The position numbers were made by a program, and so were the translations under genes. The notes below the pieces were generated by a model. The model was not told where the DNA came from and searched no databases. It was given only the letters and a program-made list of their open reading frames with translations. Of a DNA stretch of 45,673 nt, positions 16,020 through 24,526 are shown piece after piece. Origin of the DNA: an uncultured Scytonema sp. (GTDB taxonomy: Bacteria > Cyanobacteriota > Cyanobacteriia > Cyanobacteriales > Nostocaceae); contig CALMVQ010000204.1 in assembly GCA_937873135.1 (NCBI GenBank), forward strand, positions 4,768 through 50,440, written 5' to 3'. Within the stretch, counting starts at the first letter, position 1. The number at the start of each line of letters is the position of its first letter.

Positions 16020-16819
16020 AATATCTCCTGATATAAGTTATGCTTATTGAATAAAACATGATAATTAAAACCGCAAGCACATCCCTTTGGTAAATTAGGA
16101 TACAACTTTAAAGTAGTAATGTGTATACTCTGAAGGCGATCGCCGTACGCACATCCGGAAATTTCATTTATATTTCCCGATATACGTTCTAGATGTTTTC
16201 AAGTTTTACACTCAAATCTTACTTCTTAAAAAGGGTAAAATTTCACTAAGGCGTATAGAAATCCGGAATCATTTGTGAAAAAATACGGAGATGAAAATCC
16301 TTATTTTACAGTCATTACAGCTTTTATTCATTCTCATGTATCATTTATGACTCCTATCGTTGCATTGCTGTTATTAACTGCCGTCACGTACCTTGCTAAA
16401 AACACTTCAGCTATGCTGCTTTAATCCCACGCTTAAAAACGTGGGATTAAAGCTTGGACGCCGCCTTGTATCTCACGCTACGCGTCTCGTACCAGGACTT
16501 TTTTTAGCGGGCTTTATACTTAAATCCGTAGTTTTTCTTAATGCGATTTACACAGATACAACACGCAACAAAATCAATGCCTTTCTTTGTAACTTTTCAC
16601 CGCATGTGAAGATTGAAAGAAGGTAAAAATTAGGTTTAAAGAATTCAGACTGAAGAGATGCAAAGTCGGCTGATGGAGGGAACCTCATTACTGCTGCTAT
16701 GAGGTGAGCTATGTCCAAAGAAACGGTACTCCAATCTAAGGCACTTCCCTGTCAAATCAGAAACCTGAGCCACACCCGCATTCTTTGGTGATGGGTAGGT
16801 GACAGGTTTACTCTCAGAA
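16020..16819. other. Intergenic region with repeat copy 2
   Basis: No gene is supported. It holds a GCGATCGC site (about 16137), a dispersed repeat at 16405-16525, and AT-rich DNA that may include the cyanophycinase promoter. The 77-residue plus frame at 16393-16626 is composed of repeat sequence. Confidence 0.5.
16405..16500. repeat. Dispersed repeat family, copy 2, with perfect 12-bp hairpin
   Basis: CTTCAGCTATGCTGCT leads into TTTAATCCCACG (16420-16431) and CGTGGGATTAAA (16440-16451), a perfect stem, then GGACGCC and CTACGCGTCTCG. The same order CTTCAGCTATGCTGCT - CCCACGcttaaaaaCGTGGG - GGACGCC - CGTCTCG is seen at 31697-31802. Confidence 0.65.
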
Positions 16820-17287
16820 CTACAATTTAAGAGTGCATTCGAGAATTAATTTTTGATTTAATTGGGAATAAGGTTGAATTTCCAGGGCGCGGCGAAAAGC
16901 GAGGATAGCTTCTACATAATTTCCCATTGCGACATAACACAAACCTAGACCATGAAGTGCGCCAAAATGCACTGGATTAAGATGGATAACCATCTGACAG
17001 TCAGCCAGTGACTTTTGATACTCGGAGGTGGTGTAGTAAAGATAGGCACGGCGATTCCAAGCTTCACTAAAATCTGGTAGGTTGCTGATAACTTCTGTGA
17101 GTACTGCTTCTGCTTCAGTAATTTCTCCTAAATCCATAAGCTTTTGACTACGTTCAATCATTTCCAGCCCATAAATTCCCTTTTGCTGATACCAGATACG
17201 CCAGAGCTTCATTGTTGCCTCTTCGCGAACTGTTTCGTCGGGGTTTTTCAAGTCTTTAAGTAAAGAATCGATAAATAAAGAATCCAT
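16820..17287 (-). CDS. TPR-repeat protein, 155 aa
   Basis: The N-terminal 40 residues (MDSLFIDSLLKDLKNPDETV, then EEATMKLWRIWYQQKG) precede about three tetratricopeptide units: ERSQKLMDLGEITEAEAVLTEV, AWNRRAYLYYTTSEYQKSLA and ALHGLGLCYVAMGNYVEAIL followed by AFRRALEIQP. There is no signal peptide, so it is probably a soluble protein-binding scaffold. It is monocistronic as far as can be seen. No catalytic part is present, and the partner is unknown. Confidence 0.85.
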   Translation of the reverse strand: MDSLFIDSLLKDLKNPDETVREEATMKLWRIWYQQKGIYGLEMIERSQKLMDLGEITEAEAVLTEVISNLPDFSEAWNRRAYLYYTTSEYQKSLADCQMVIHLNPVHFGALHGLGLCYVAMGNYVEAILAFRRALEIQPYSQLNQKLILECTLKL

Positions 17288-17733
17288 GAATTTAAAGTCA
17301 AACTCAATATACTAAATCAAAATTTGTACAAGATTATCACAGAAGGTCCTGTTGTTCTTATACCGAATAAATTAGGAGTCAGGAGCCAGAGTCAGAAAAT
17401 TTTTAGGCGAGTAATGGATGAATCTCTCTTATACAGAACGTTTTCAATCCTTGAAGATATTATAAAACTTTTCGTTTTTGAAACCTATACATAAAGCGTA
17501 GGATTATTTTAAATGCTAAATTCTAACTCCTAAATTATTACATAAATTGAAATTAAGGGATTAATTTGTGATTTATTGTATTCTGTAATACGATTAATAC
17601 AACACTCTAAATTTTAGAGTTGTTAATAACTGCTTATGAATATCTCCGGGTTTTACAAATCGCAACCTCTAGGTGGTTGTTGAGCGCTTGATGATGGCTG
17701 AAAATTGATAAATAATAACAAAAATAAAAGACT
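17288..17733. other. Intergenic region upstream of the URC genes
   Basis: This AT-rich divergent region lies between the TPR gene (minus) and the URC genes (plus). It holds GGAGTCAG-type repeat units (17372-17395) and a 15-bp perfect palindrome CTCTAAATTTTAGAG at 17605-17619. The palindrome lies about 115 bp before the first URC start codon and could be an operator. Confidence 0.45.
17605..17619. promoter_or_regulatory. Palindrome, possible operator for the URC operon
   Basis: CTCTAAA-T-TTTAGAG is a perfect odd palindrome in the only intergenic region upstream of the three URC genes. Being AT-rich, it could also arise by chance. Confidence 0.3.
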
Positions 17734-18990
17734 ATGCCAAAACAAAACAGCGTGTCCAGGCATATTGTTCTCACGTCCCATCCAAGTCACTTTGGTCCCA
17801 AACCAATTCCAATTAGTTGGGGAGCAAGCGATCCGTTGCAACGAGGTCCATTGATAGCTACGCTCACAAATCTTGCACAACGCAATGTGATTGGGACTCA
17901 CTCTGGTAGTTATGCGGTTTATCGGGCATTAGCGGTGGCGAGTGGGGCACTGCAGTCAGATCATAGGGCCGATCTCACCAACACATCTCCTACAGAGCAG
18001 ATTGGACCACACCCAAGTTGGTTTGATCCTGATAAGATAGTTTCTCTTGACCCATTTGGGGCAATTGTGGACCAAGTTTTTACATCATATTACGAACAAG
18101 GATATGATATCCGTCCAACAATCGCCATCACTAAGGCTCATATTAACATGCCAGAACTGCTTTCTTGTGTGGCAAAAGGACGCTTGCAGATTGATGGCAA
18201 GATTATGAAACCAGGTGGCGATTTGGTTGTTACAAAAGCTGCCATTGAGCCAGTTTGGTATTTACCGGGAATTGCCAAGCGGTTTAAAATCACAGAGGCA
18301 GATTTGCGTCGTGCCTTATTTGAACAAACGGGGGGGATGTTTCCAGAACTGGTAACGAGATCCGATCTGGAGGTATTTTTGCCACCCATTGCAGGCGTTA
18401 CCGTGTATATCGTTGGAGATATCAGCGCGATCACCGATCCCAATAAACCCCTGGCTGTGCGAGTCCACGACGAATGTAACGGTTCGGATGTGTTTGGGTC
18501 GGATATTTGCACCTGTCGTCCCTATCTCGTACATGGCATAGAGGTGTGCGTGCAAACGGCACAAGCAGGTGGTGCGGGGATCATTATTTACTGCCGTAAG
18601 GAAGGTCGCGCTTTAGGAGAGGTCACGAAATTCCTGGTATATAATGCTCGCAAACGCCAGGAAGGTGGCGATCGCGCTGATGCTTACTTTACCCGTACTG
18701 AATGTGTGGCGGGCGTGCAAGATATGCGCTTTCAAGAACTGATGCCGGATGTGTTGCACTGGTTGGGCGTGAAGCGCATCGACTATTTGGTGTCTATGAG
18801 TAATCTGAAGTACGATGCTATTACTCAATTAGGAATTGAGATTGGCGAACGCATCGCGCTTCCAGAAGAGTTGATTCCTGAAGATGCATGGGTAGAAATG
18901 GAAGCCAAAAAAGCAGCAGGATATTATACCACAGGCGAGGTATTGGATGCAACTAGTTTGGCAGAGGTGAAGGGACGTTCTTTGGAATAG
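17734..18990 (+). CDS. URC1-type GTP cyclohydrolase II-like protein (uracil catabolism)
   Basis: The C-terminal half resembles GTP cyclohydrolase II: zinc motif with C248, C259 and C261 (C-x10-C-x-C in HDECNGSDVFGSDICTC), then IIIYCRKEGRALGEVTKF in place of RibA's RQEGRGIGL. A 200-residue N-terminal extension (HIVLTSHPSHFGPKPIPISWG) is absent from RibA and typical of the URC1 group. The total of 418 residues fits URC1 rather than RibA (about 200). In fungi URC1 acts in the uracil catabolism pathway and is thought to open the pyrimidine ring of a nucleotide. The next genes are DUF1688/URC4 and uracil phosphoribosyltransferase, which supports that role over riboflavin synthesis. Confidence 0.87.
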   Translation: MPKQNSVSRHIVLTSHPSHFGPKPIPISWGASDPLQRGPLIATLTNLAQRNVIGTHSGSYAVYRALAVASGALQSDHRADLTNTSPTEQIGPHPSWFDPDKIVSLDPFGAIVDQVFTSYYEQGYDIRPTIAITKAHINMPELLSCVAKGRLQIDGKIMKPGGDLVVTKAAIEPVWYLPGIAKRFKITEADLRRALFEQTGGMFPELVTRSDLEVFLPPIAGVTVYIVGDISAITDPNKPLAVRVHDECNGSDVFGSDICTCRPYLVHGIEVCVQTAQAGGAGIIIYCRKEGRALGEVTKFLVYNARKRQEGGDRADAYFTRTECVAGVQDMRFQELMPDVLHWLGVKRIDYLVSMSNLKYDAITQLGIEIGERIALPEELIPEDAWVEMEAKKAAGYYTTGEVLDATSLAEVKGRSLE

Positions 18991-18997
18991 AAATGTA

Positions 18998-19030
18998 AGT
19001 TGTAAGTTGTTCTACTAACAACTTACAACT
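18998..19030. repeat. 14-bp stem hairpin between the first two URC genes
   Basis: AGTTGTAAGTTGTT (18998-19011), loop CTACT, and AACAACTTACAACT (19017-19030) form a perfect stem in the 74-bp gap. It is not followed by a T-run, so it is more likely an mRNA-stabilising or processing structure, or a small repeat, than a strong terminator. Confidence 0.5.
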
Positions 19031-19064
19031 AGATAGTATGGGTGTGTCAAAGGAGTAGGTAGAG

Positions 19065-20312
19065 ATGGAGATACGAACCGCCAATTCGCCAAGGAAAGAG
19101 GACATAGAGGTGGTTGCTTATTTGCGATCGCCTGTTGCTATTCGGGAACGATGTGGGCAGCTATTTACAATGGCAGTGTCCGGGAGATCGCGTCATTTTA
19201 GTTGTGATTTGAAGCATTTGGGAAGCGTGACGGATTATGTGACGGAGGTGATGCGGCAGCAGTACCCAAATTTGCAAATTCCGTTTCACAGTCGTTGGCG
19301 ACATTTTGAAGCTGGCGGTGTGCCACGCAATACCAAGTTGGACGAGAAGTTAACAGGATTGACGCCTTTGGAGAAAGCAACAGCTCAGTTTGATTTGGCG
19401 ATCGTCAGTGTTTTGCTGGATGCGGGTGCGGGCGATCAATGGTGTTATTATGAGCGGGATACCGGGCTGAGTTTCCAGCGTTCTGAAGGATTAGCTGTTG
19501 CCAGTTTCCAGATGTTTTGTCAAGGAGCTTTTTCTAGCAACCAAAAACACGTGACGCAAGTTGATGCTCAAAGATTGCAAGGATTTACAGAACAAGAATT
19601 AGCAGATGGGTTGCAAGTAAATTCAGAAAACTCCTTAGTGGGAATGACAGGACGTTTAAAATTGTTGCAAAAATTAGGTCAAGTCCTACTCTGTTCACCA
19701 GAGATGTTTGGGGAAAAAAATCCCCGCCCTGGTAATTTGGTGAGTTATCTGTTGAACCAATCTCACAACAACCAGTTGCCTGCCGCAACAGTTTTCAGTG
19801 CAGTTTTGGCGGGACTAAGTGATATTTGGTGTGGACGAATAGAAGTTGCTGGGGTTAACTTGGGAGATGTTTGGTTTCACCCAGACGTGAAGAGTGATCA
19901 TTTAGTACCATTTCACAAACTTTCCCAATGGCTCACTTACTCTCTACTAGAACCATTACAAAAACTTGGTTTGGAAATAACTGGTTTAGATGTCCTTACG
20001 GGATTGGCAGAATACCGTAACGGAGGATTATGCCTTGATTTGGGACTCCTGAGCGCTAAATCCCCTGATATTTTACACTCATCTCATGCTGTAGGATCGG
20101 AAATTATCGTTGAATGGCGTGCCTTGACTTTGATTTTATTAGATCACATCGCCGATCAAGTGCGTGAAAAGTTAGGCATGAGTATCGAAGAACTGCCACT
20201 CGTGAAAATCCTGCAAGGTGGAACCTGGGGAGCTGGACGAAAAATTGCAGCTGAACTCAGAGCAGGCGGTATCCCCCCTATACAAATAGAAAGTGATGGC
20301 ACAGTTTTCTAA
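19065..20312 (+). CDS. URC4/Urg3 family protein (DUF1688), uracil catabolism
   Basis: This 415-residue soluble protein is recognised as URC4/DUF1688 by length, by context, and by segments such as YLRSPVAIRERCGQLF near the start, FHSRWRHFEAGG at about 76-87, VSVLLDAGAGDQWCYYE at about 114-130 and VEWRALTLILLDHIAD near the end, finishing KILQGGTWGAGRKIAAELR. In yeast, URC4 is required to use uracil as nitrogen source together with URC1 and the phosphoribosyltransferase; its reaction is not settled. It starts 74 bp after URC1, with GGAG upstream of the ATG. The next gene is the phosphoribosyltransferase, 214 bp away. Confidence 0.83.
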   Translation: MEIRTANSPRKEDIEVVAYLRSPVAIRERCGQLFTMAVSGRSRHFSCDLKHLGSVTDYVTEVMRQQYPNLQIPFHSRWRHFEAGGVPRNTKLDEKLTGLTPLEKATAQFDLAIVSVLLDAGAGDQWCYYERDTGLSFQRSEGLAVASFQMFCQGAFSSNQKHVTQVDAQRLQGFTEQELADGLQVNSENSLVGMTGRLKLLQKLGQVLLCSPEMFGEKNPRPGNLVSYLLNQSHNNQLPAATVFSAVLAGLSDIWCGRIEVAGVNLGDVWFHPDVKSDHLVPFHKLSQWLTYSLLEPLQKLGLEITGLDVLTGLAEYRNGGLCLDLGLLSAKSPDILHSSHAVGSEIIVEWRALTLILLDHIADQVREKLGMSIEELPLVKILQGGTWGAGRKIAAELRAGGIPPIQIESDGTVF

Positions 20313-20374
20313 GTATTATTTATCACTATTATAACCATGTAATATTATTTATCTTTTTACCTCCTGTCTCTGCG

Positions 20375-20452
20375 TCCTTGGCAACGGACACGTTGCAAGG
20401 GCGGGGGGAACCCCCGCACGCAAGTGTCCTCGTCTTGGCGGTTTATTTAATC
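20375..20452. repeat. Dispersed repeat between URC4 and UPRT genes
   Basis: The sequence CGTCCTTGGCAACGGACACG, GGGGGGAACCCCC and CTTGGCGGTTTATTT is a multi-unit small repeat of the type scattered through filamentous cyanobacterial genomes. A related copy (GTCTTGGCGGTTC) is at 41401-41415. It lengthens the gap within the operon to 214 bp. Confidence 0.5.
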
Positions 20453-20526
20453 GGTATTCACAAGCGCGGTTCGGCAGTAGTTGTTGGTTGTTAAAAGATC
20501 TTCTTAACCACTCCCCACTAACCAAT

Positions 20527-21162
20527 ATGCAAAATCAAGTCATACTCATTGAGCATCCATTAATTCAGCACAAATTAACGCTGCTCCGCAAAGTTGAAAC
20601 TGACACAGCGAAATTTCGCGTCCTCCTGAAGGAGATAAGCTTGTTGTTGGCGTATGAAGTGACGCGGGATTTGCCGGTGAAGTACGAACAGATTCAAACA
20701 CCACTATCTTTAATGAAAGCACCAATGCTTGCTCCAGATAAGAAGCTAGTGATTGTTTCGATTCAACGAGCGGGACAGGGAATTTTGGAGGGGATGCTGG
20801 AACTTATGCCATCAGCACGGGTAGGACATATTGGATTGTACCGCGACCCGAAAACTCTTATTCCCGTCGAATATTATTTTAAGGTTCCTTATGATGTGGA
20901 GCAACGAGACGTGTTAGTCGTCGATCCGATGCTGGCAACTGGTAATACTGCTGTCGCCGCAGTAGAAAGGCTGAAATCAACGAATCCTTTGTCGATTAAG
21001 TTTGTCTGCTTACTTGCTGCACCAGAAGGCATTGAGCATTTCACAGATGTGCATCCAGATGTCCCGATTTACACTGCGGCTATTGACGAATATCTGGATG
21101 AAAACGGTTACATTATTCCTGGATTGGGTGATGCTGGGGACAGGTTGTTTGGGACGAAATGA
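20527..21162 (+). CDS. upp: Uracil phosphoribosyltransferase
   Basis: The enzyme makes UMP from uracil and PRPP. The PRPP-binding loop [12 protein letters not shown] and the uracil-contact segment [18 protein letters not shown] at the C-terminus are both intact. From ATG 20527 the protein is 211 residues, the usual UPRT length (208-216). A further 13 residues upstream in frame are not family-like, so I reject the start at 20488. In this operon UPRT most likely feeds uracil as UMP into the URC route as well as salvage, like fungal URC6. Confidence 0.93.
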   Translation: MQNQVILIEHPLIQHKLTLLRKVETDTAKFRVLLKEISLLLAYEVTRDLPVKYEQIQTPLSLMKAPMLAPDKKLVIVSIQRAGQGILEGMLELMPSARVGHIGLYRDPKTLIPVEYYFKVPYDVEQRDVLVVDPMLATGNTAVAAVERLKSTNPLSIKFVCLLAAPEGIEHFTDVHPDVPIYTAAIDEYLDENGYIIPGLGDAGDRLFGTK

Positions 21163-21654
21163 ATATTATGCTATACTTTTGCAGAAATTGACCCAGAAAT
21201 TCAACTCCTGGGCTAACTATTGGTAACTTCTCGCGTAGTTCAGAAACGCGCAACTATTTGGTACTCAGTATCAAGAATTATGCGATCGGTGAAAAGAAAT
21301 CTCCCAGCCATTACTAACAAACTTAGCCATCTTCCAGCGACTTTATGGGTTTATTGTCACGCTGTCATGGTGGAGCGATCGCATGATCAAATGGCGACAG
21401 TATAGTGTAATATCATTTCCTGTTGAATAATTATCATTAAAGCTCACGCAAAGACGCAAAGGCGCAAAGAAAGACGCGAGATTTTTATGATGACTCATAA
21501 ACGTTCCCAACGTTCTGAGTGGTCACGACACTTCAAGGGTTTTGGAATAGCGATGCCTGCGGCAGGCTGCGCCAACGCAATTCGCCAACAGAGTCATATT
21601 TTGCGCGAACAGAACTTTTTTGTCCAAAGTCCAAAATCAATAGTGAAGCATTGG
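21163..21654. other. Intergenic region between convergent genes
   Basis: No gene is supported. It contains HIP1-like GCGATCGCATG (about 21377), the CACGCAAAGACGCAAAGGCGCAAAG repeat run (21453-21477, built from GCAAAGRCG units), and CCTGCGGCAGGCTGCGCC (about 21557). These are common small repeats of such genomes. No clear terminator hairpin with a T-run was found. Confidence 0.5.
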
Positions 21655-22620
21655 TTATTCCACAATCAGTAACATTGCATGTCCGTTAGGATCTTTGACT
21701 AGGCAACCTTGGCGGTAAGGACTTGAGCTATCTGTGAACTTAATAATTCCTGATGAAACCAATTGAACTGTATTCTTTTTCAGTAGATTTACTGCCTGGT
21801 CAATATCATTGACGACTAACTCAATTTGCATGTGGGCAATGTCATCACTTTTCCAGTCACTTGGTATGGGACGACCGTTTCCAGGAATAATATAGTCCAG
21901 TAGTTCAATACCTACACTGGGTTGGCTGGGCCGCAATGGTGTAACTCGGACTTTTGCTTCTGGTAAACCATCGAGGTGCGCTTGCGTTTCACCTTGATTG
22001 AGGCTACCTCCTTCGATTTGCATTCCCAACAAGTCTCGGTAAAACTTGAGGCTTTGCTCGGTGTTGGCAACGGCGATCGCACTGTGATCGATTCCGAGAA
22101 ATAAGCGCTCTGTCTGTTTATGCCACTTGTCTTGTCCTTTATCAGGCGGAAACCAAATCAACTCCAAATTGTGGCGATCGCAATCTTTGAACTTGAAAGC
22201 GCGGACACCAGAGGAAGCTTCATTACTAGGCGGTATTGTTTGCGGACTTACTGAAATGGGTTCAATCGGAAAAGATTGTAGGTGAGCATAAGCACGATCT
22301 ATATCACTTACCACAATCGCCATATGTTGAAACCACAGATCATTTGATCGCGAATCACTGGGGATGGTTTTTCCCTCAACATTGAGATACTGCATCAATT
22401 CGATGAGTTCATCTCCAAGCTGTAAAGTGATAATGCGAATTTTTGCCTGTGCAACGCCTTGAAGCTCGTTGTATTCCTGTCCTTCAACAGTGATATCTGA
22501 AACAGATTCAAACGAAAGAGCTTGCGTGTAGAAATCCTGAGCGCGATCGGCATCTGTCACCGTTAATCCAATAGCTCGAATTCTTTGCGCCTGTACATTG
22601 GTGCGATCGGGCATATTCAT
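21655..22620 (-). CDS. VOC-superfamily (glyoxalase/bleomycin-resistance/dioxygenase fold) protein with two VOC modules
   Basis: Two glyoxalase-type modules are arranged head to tail. Module 1 (about 12-155) starts RIRAIGLTVTDADRAQDFYTQ, and module 2 (about 180-320) starts GIDHSAIAVANTEQSLKFYRD and ends LVKDPNGHAMLLIVE, the typical VOC ending with the metal-ligand-like position. The 321-residue size equals two paired VOC units. Possible functions are a dioxygenase, glyoxalase or isomerase; the metal and substrate are unknown. It is monocistronic and convergent with the URC genes. The ATG at 22620 is one of two possible (the other is two codons downstream). Confidence 0.85.
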   Translation of the reverse strand: MNMPDRTNVQAQRIRAIGLTVTDADRAQDFYTQALSFESVSDITVEGQEYNELQGVAQAKIRIITLQLGDELIELMQYLNVEGKTIPSDSRSNDLWFQHMAIVVSDIDRAYAHLQSFPIEPISVSPQTIPPSNEASSGVRAFKFKDCDRHNLELIWFPPDKGQDKWHKQTERLFLGIDHSAIAVANTEQSLKFYRDLLGMQIEGGSLNQGETQAHLDGLPEAKVRVTPLRPSQPSVGIELLDYIIPGNGRPIPSDWKSDDIAHMQIELVVNDIDQAVNLLKKNTVQLVSSGIIKFTDSSSPYRQGCLVKDPNGHAMLLIVE

Positions 22621-23235
22621 AAATTCCTATTTCTGGTACTTTTAGAGCCACCAAGATCTATATATATACTATCGGTAGTTTAACTCTAGGCAAAGCTGGG
22701 TAAACGTAGACGACTATAGCAGGCTAAAGCGTAACTCTCTGGTATTTCTTCACAGGAGCGTTCAAGCCTTAGCTATTGGTAGCCATAGGCAAGCCCGTGT
22801 GCTTCTACAGTCAAAAAATAATTTTCACGACTCCTCAACGGATCACTATAAAATAGAATTGCTAACACTTGTGAGAAAACTTGAACCCGAGTTCTTTAAG
22901 AAATCGGGCTTCTGGATATGACAATTCTTCCATGGGCAGATAGGATAATGTCTATCAAATCGAATAATATGGAAGACCTAATATTTTTAGGTAGTCCGAT
23001 TATTATTTTTTATAGATCAATCTTGAGATAGATTGGTATTTATCCCCCTATCGGCAGATAGTTAATAGCAATATAGAACAAGGTATAGGTGAGCGCTTTA
23101 CAAAAGTGAGGATGCAAGAAAATAGTATGCACTATCCCCTAAGCCTTTAGGGATACATGGTGGATATATATGCTTCGGAAACAGTAAGCACGACTAAATT
23201 AAGAGAAGTAATCATGGTGTTTGAAGGAGAAAGCA
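22621..23235. other. Divergent intergenic region upstream of the oxidase locus
   Basis: No gene is present. It holds a hairpin at 22886-22908 (CCCGAGTTCTT/AAGAAATCGGG, one mismatch), a repeat type widespread in these genomes, and a small ACCTA...TAGGT hairpin at about 22977-22993. The AT-rich DNA before 23236 should hold the promoter of the DUF2231-oxidase genes. I found no NtcA-type GTA-N8-TAC site. Confidence 0.5.
22886..22908. repeat. Imperfect hairpin repeat
   Basis: CCCGAGTTCTT pairs with AAGAAATCGGG with one mismatch and a 1-bp centre. It resembles the dispersed CCGGTTTCT-type palindromes of Nostocales. It could also terminate the minus-strand side, but it lacks a T-run. Confidence 0.45.
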
Positions 23236-23730
23236 ATGCCGACTCTGCCTTTAAATAAAGCGAATCTACCTTACCCCGATCCAATGCATCCCGTCGTCGT
23301 TCACTTTGTGATTGCGATGGTGTTGTTTGCCTTCTTTTGCGATGTTGTAGGTTATTTCACCCGTAACCACCGTTTGTTTGAGGTCAGTTTTTGGAACATG
23401 TTCGTGGCTTCAGCTGCCATCTTTGTCGCGGTTATCTTTGGTCAGTTTGAAGCAGGTTTGGCACAAGCCTACGATGCAGCCCAGCCAGTACTGAACAAAC
23501 ACACGATTATTGGTTGGTCACTTTCAGCGATTCTCGTTGGCATTACAGCATGGCGATTCGTGATTCGCAGCCGCGATCCGTTGAAGATACCGACTGCTTA
23601 CTTGGGTGTAGGTATGTTTTTGATCTGCCTGGTGTCCTTCCAAGTCTATTTAGGAACCCAACTGGTTTGGGAATATGGGTTGCATGTGGAACCTGTAGAG
23701 GAAGCAATTAAGAAAGGGGTTTTGAAATGA
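23236..23730 (+). CDS. DUF2231 integral membrane protein (1), 164 aa
   Basis: Four hydrophobic segments are visible: VVVHFVIAMVLFAFFCDVVG, NMFVASAAIFVAVIFG, HTIIGWSLSAILVGITAW and AYLGVGMFLICLVSFQVYLG. The HPVVVHFVIAM motif near the start is the DUF2231 hallmark. I chose ATG 23236 for its GGAGA Shine-Dalgarno; TTG 23221 would add only MKEKA. The stop overlaps the next start by 4 bp (ATGA), so the two are translationally coupled. The family is often found beside heme-copper oxidase genes. A role in the oxidase complex or its electron supply is inferred. Confidence 0.87.
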   Translation: MPTLPLNKANLPYPDPMHPVVVHFVIAMVLFAFFCDVVGYFTRNHRLFEVSFWNMFVASAAIFVAVIFGQFEAGLAQAYDAAQPVLNKHTIIGWSLSAILVGITAWRFVIRSRDPLKIPTAYLGVGMFLICLVSFQVYLGTQLVWEYGLHVEPVEEAIKKGVLK

Positions 23731-24335
23731 ACTTTCAACTCATGCAACTAGTGTGGGGGTTCAAGTTGGGTGCTAACGGACTACCTTACAAATTGCCAAT
23801 TCATCCGCAACTCGTGCATCTAACTTTAGGTCTTTTCATCATCGCCATCATCTTTGACATCGCCGGAACATTTTTTCGCTTTGAAAAACCGATTTTCCGT
23901 TTTTTAGCCCTCCCTGCCCTTCGTGAGGGCTTCTTTGATGTCGGGTGGTATAATCTTTTGGCTGCAGCGGTCATCACATTCTTCACTGTAGCAGCAGGTT
24001 TTTTTGAGATGATTCTGGCAAATCCACCTAGTGATATTAAGAGTCCATGGGGATTGGAAGAAGGTCTAACGATGATCTTACATGGATTGGGTGGTGTCTT
24101 TTTGTTGGCGGCGATTGTCACTATGACTGTTTGGAGAGGTTTCCAGCGCTATCAGTGGCGTCAGAGGGCTGTCAGACAAGTAAGCTGGAGCTACTTAATC
24201 GTAGGGATTGCAATTATGGGTATCATGTATGTTCACGGAACGCTGGGAGCTCATCTAGGCGGTGATTTTGGTGTTCACAATACGGCTGGCCACTTACTCG
24301 AACGTGGTGAAAACCCCAACGTACTGCTTAAGTAA
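23727..24335 (+). CDS. DUF2231 integral membrane protein (2), 202 aa
   Basis: This is a second DUF2231 member with the motif IHPQLVHLTLGLFIIAIIFD near the N-terminus and about four membrane segments, including LLAAAVITFFTVAAGFFEM, GLGGVFLLAAIVTMTVW and LIVGIAIMGIMYVHGTLG. His residues in HPQLVH and MYVHGTLGAHLGG could be ligands, but this is not shown. It overlaps the previous gene by 4 bp and lies 191 bp before subunit II. The pair probably forms a membrane heterodimer linked to the terminal oxidase. Confidence 0.87.
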   Translation: MNFQLMQLVWGFKLGANGLPYKLPIHPQLVHLTLGLFIIAIIFDIAGTFFRFEKPIFRFLALPALREGFFDVGWYNLLAAAVITFFTVAAGFFEMILANPPSDIKSPWGLEEGLTMILHGLGGVFLLAAIVTMTVWRGFQRYQWRQRAVRQVSWSYLIVGIAIMGIMYVHGTLGAHLGGDFGVHNTAGHLLERGENPNVLLK

Positions 24336-24526
24336 CAAAGAGTCATTCGGTGCCATGAGTTGAGATAAGGGATTGCGAAATCTTTGTCAGTAGCAAAAAT
24401 CGGGAGTTTATCTGTCACAAAGATTTATGGAATTGCTCTTATCAAGATTCATTCACTTATAGCAAGCGAATTCTCCTGCCTCCTTACTTCAGTGCCAAAA
24501 GCGTGTAATCATAGATAATTTTTTTT

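Noticed and set aside
16393-16626. 77-residue plus-strand frame
   Set aside because: Its first part is repeat copy 2 with its hairpin; the rest is low-complexity. Not a gene.
17734-18990. Call as riboflavin-synthesis GTP cyclohydrolase II (ribA)
   Set aside because: The 200-residue N-terminal extension, altered catalytic loop and URC4/UPRT neighbours favour URC1.
21453-21480. Possible CRISPR-like spacing in the GCAAAGACGCAAAGGCG run
   Set aside because: Units are only 8-9 bp with no spacers; it is a short tandem repeat common in these genomes.
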